The notes under the pieces: generated by a model
Told to the model about the DNA's origin: nothing
The model's database searches: none
Seen by the model: the letters and a program-made list of their open reading frames with translations, nothing else
NCBI RefSeq assembly: GCF_001866055.1
Contig: NZ_MLQS01000018.1
Coordinates: 5,562 to 69,561 of the forward strand
Direction: 5' to 3'
DNA from: Anaerobacillus alkalidiazotrophicus
GTDB lineage: Bacteria > Bacillota > Bacilli > Bacillales_H > Anaerobacillaceae
Length of the DNA stretch: 64,000 nt
Position numbers and translations under genes: made by a program
In this document: positions 63,755-64,000 of the stretch, in pieces
How the letters are laid out: each line of letters opens with the position of its first letter
How positions within the stretch are numbered: position 1 is the stretch's first letter

Positions 63755-64000
63755 TGGGGCTGGGACAAAACCACCTCTTAGATGAAAAAAGCCGGTGAAA
63801 TTTTACGACGAGTAAAATTTCACCGGCTTTGATTATTTTTAATAAAAATAAGGACCACTTCTGATAAAATAAAGTTACCATACCAAATTTCAACAGAAAG
63901 AAGGGTCCTTATGTTTAAAGATTATAACATGAACCAATTAGTTTTGCCTTTAGATTTAGAAGTAAAATTACAAAAAAATGATATTGCCTTCCATGTCCAC
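63755..64000 (+). mobile_element. IS1182-type insertion sequence, left part
   Basis: GGGGCTGGGACAAAACC begins at 63756 and fits the terminal repeat of IS1182-type elements. An 18-bp perfect hairpin (63788-63830, stem AAAGCCGGTGAAATTTTA) follows as in other members, then the transposase start. The element runs past the window end. Confidence 0.75.
63911..64000 (+). CDS. IS1182-family transposase, N-terminal fragment
   Basis: From the ATG (AAAGAAGGGTCC upstream) the frame reads MFKDYNMNQLVLPLDLEVKL and then QKNDIAFHVH, the usual beginning of IS1182-family transposases in bacilli. It is cut by the window end, so intactness cannot be judged. Confidence 0.85.
   Translation, partial: MFKDYNMNQLVLPLDLEVKLQKNDIAFHVH

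Noticed and set aside
63543..63893. 116-residue minus-strand frame near the end of the window
   Set aside because: It crosses a diverged family C repeat, the IS end and the IS hairpin; no coding pattern.

Overview
The window looks like a chromosomal stretch of a low-GC, spore-forming member of the Bacillaceae. The evidence is AT-rich DNA, strong AGGAGG-type ribosome sites, the complete sigY-yxlCDEFG operon in Bacillus subtilis order, a sigma-H-type sporulation factor, YkyB, YIEGIA, DUF3231 and YkuD-like spore-associated proteins, and a Bacillus-type GuaC. Hybrid cluster protein, an FNR-type box and a molybdenum hydroxylase fit a facultative or anaerobic life (an Anaerobacillus-like organism is a guess, not shown).

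Layout. 1-10.7 kb: 3' end of hcp; yhdT-panF pantothenate uptake; the YIEGIA pair; a three-gene molybdenum hydroxylase operon; a Gln-rich protein; a flavodoxin and a DUF6544 protein. 10.8-13.8 kb: sigY operon with its own sigma-Y-type promoter. 13.8-17.5 kb: repeat-rich DNA with an acetyltransferase gene broken by a 212-bp mobile repeat, plus small unknown genes. 17.6-23.1 kb: SLC13 carrier, cadC-cadA with palindromic operators, and a sigma-H-like gene on the minus strand. 23.6-31 kb: chemoreceptor, glutathione peroxidase, a bactofilin-like protein, an unusual tRNA-shaped RNA gene, and an ECF sigma/anti-sigma envelope operon. 31-41 kb: nitrilase-family amidase, acetyltransferase, GGDEF-EAL protein, thioredoxin-CcdA-like fusion, L,D-transpeptidase, DUF3231. 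41-50 kb: a possible FNR-controlled small gene, a TPR-dynamin-like GTPase, guaC, a type II isocitrate dehydrogenase and small membrane proteins. 51-54.9 kb: a ZorA/ZorB-like ion-driven stator pair without effector genes, then a possible nuclease-winged-helix protein. 55-64 kb: AEC transporter, PEP carboxylase, a decayed TetR-SMR-SMR operon, MOSC and DGC proteins, and the start of an IS1182-type insertion sequence.

The intergenic space is dominated by repeats: (A) a 212-bp three-hairpin element with TTTAT at both ends, resembling a non-autonomous IS200/IS605 element, with two full and six partial copies; (B) a 132-135-bp three-hairpin element, three copies; (C) a modular 50-330-bp repeat ending in GGCGCTTGCGCTTTTCTTG, nine copies in both orientations; (D) a GGGGGTC/GACCCCC palindrome; (E) spaced GCGGA...TCCGTTAT units in two arrays. 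Several A, B and D copies lie against or supply stop codons.

Most unusual are the 194-nt RNA at 27360-27553, which has a good tRNA acceptor, D arm and T arm but a 120-nt structured insert in place of the anticodon arm; the stand-alone Zorya-like stator pair; and the four-way-junction palindrome upstream of the glutathione peroxidase gene.
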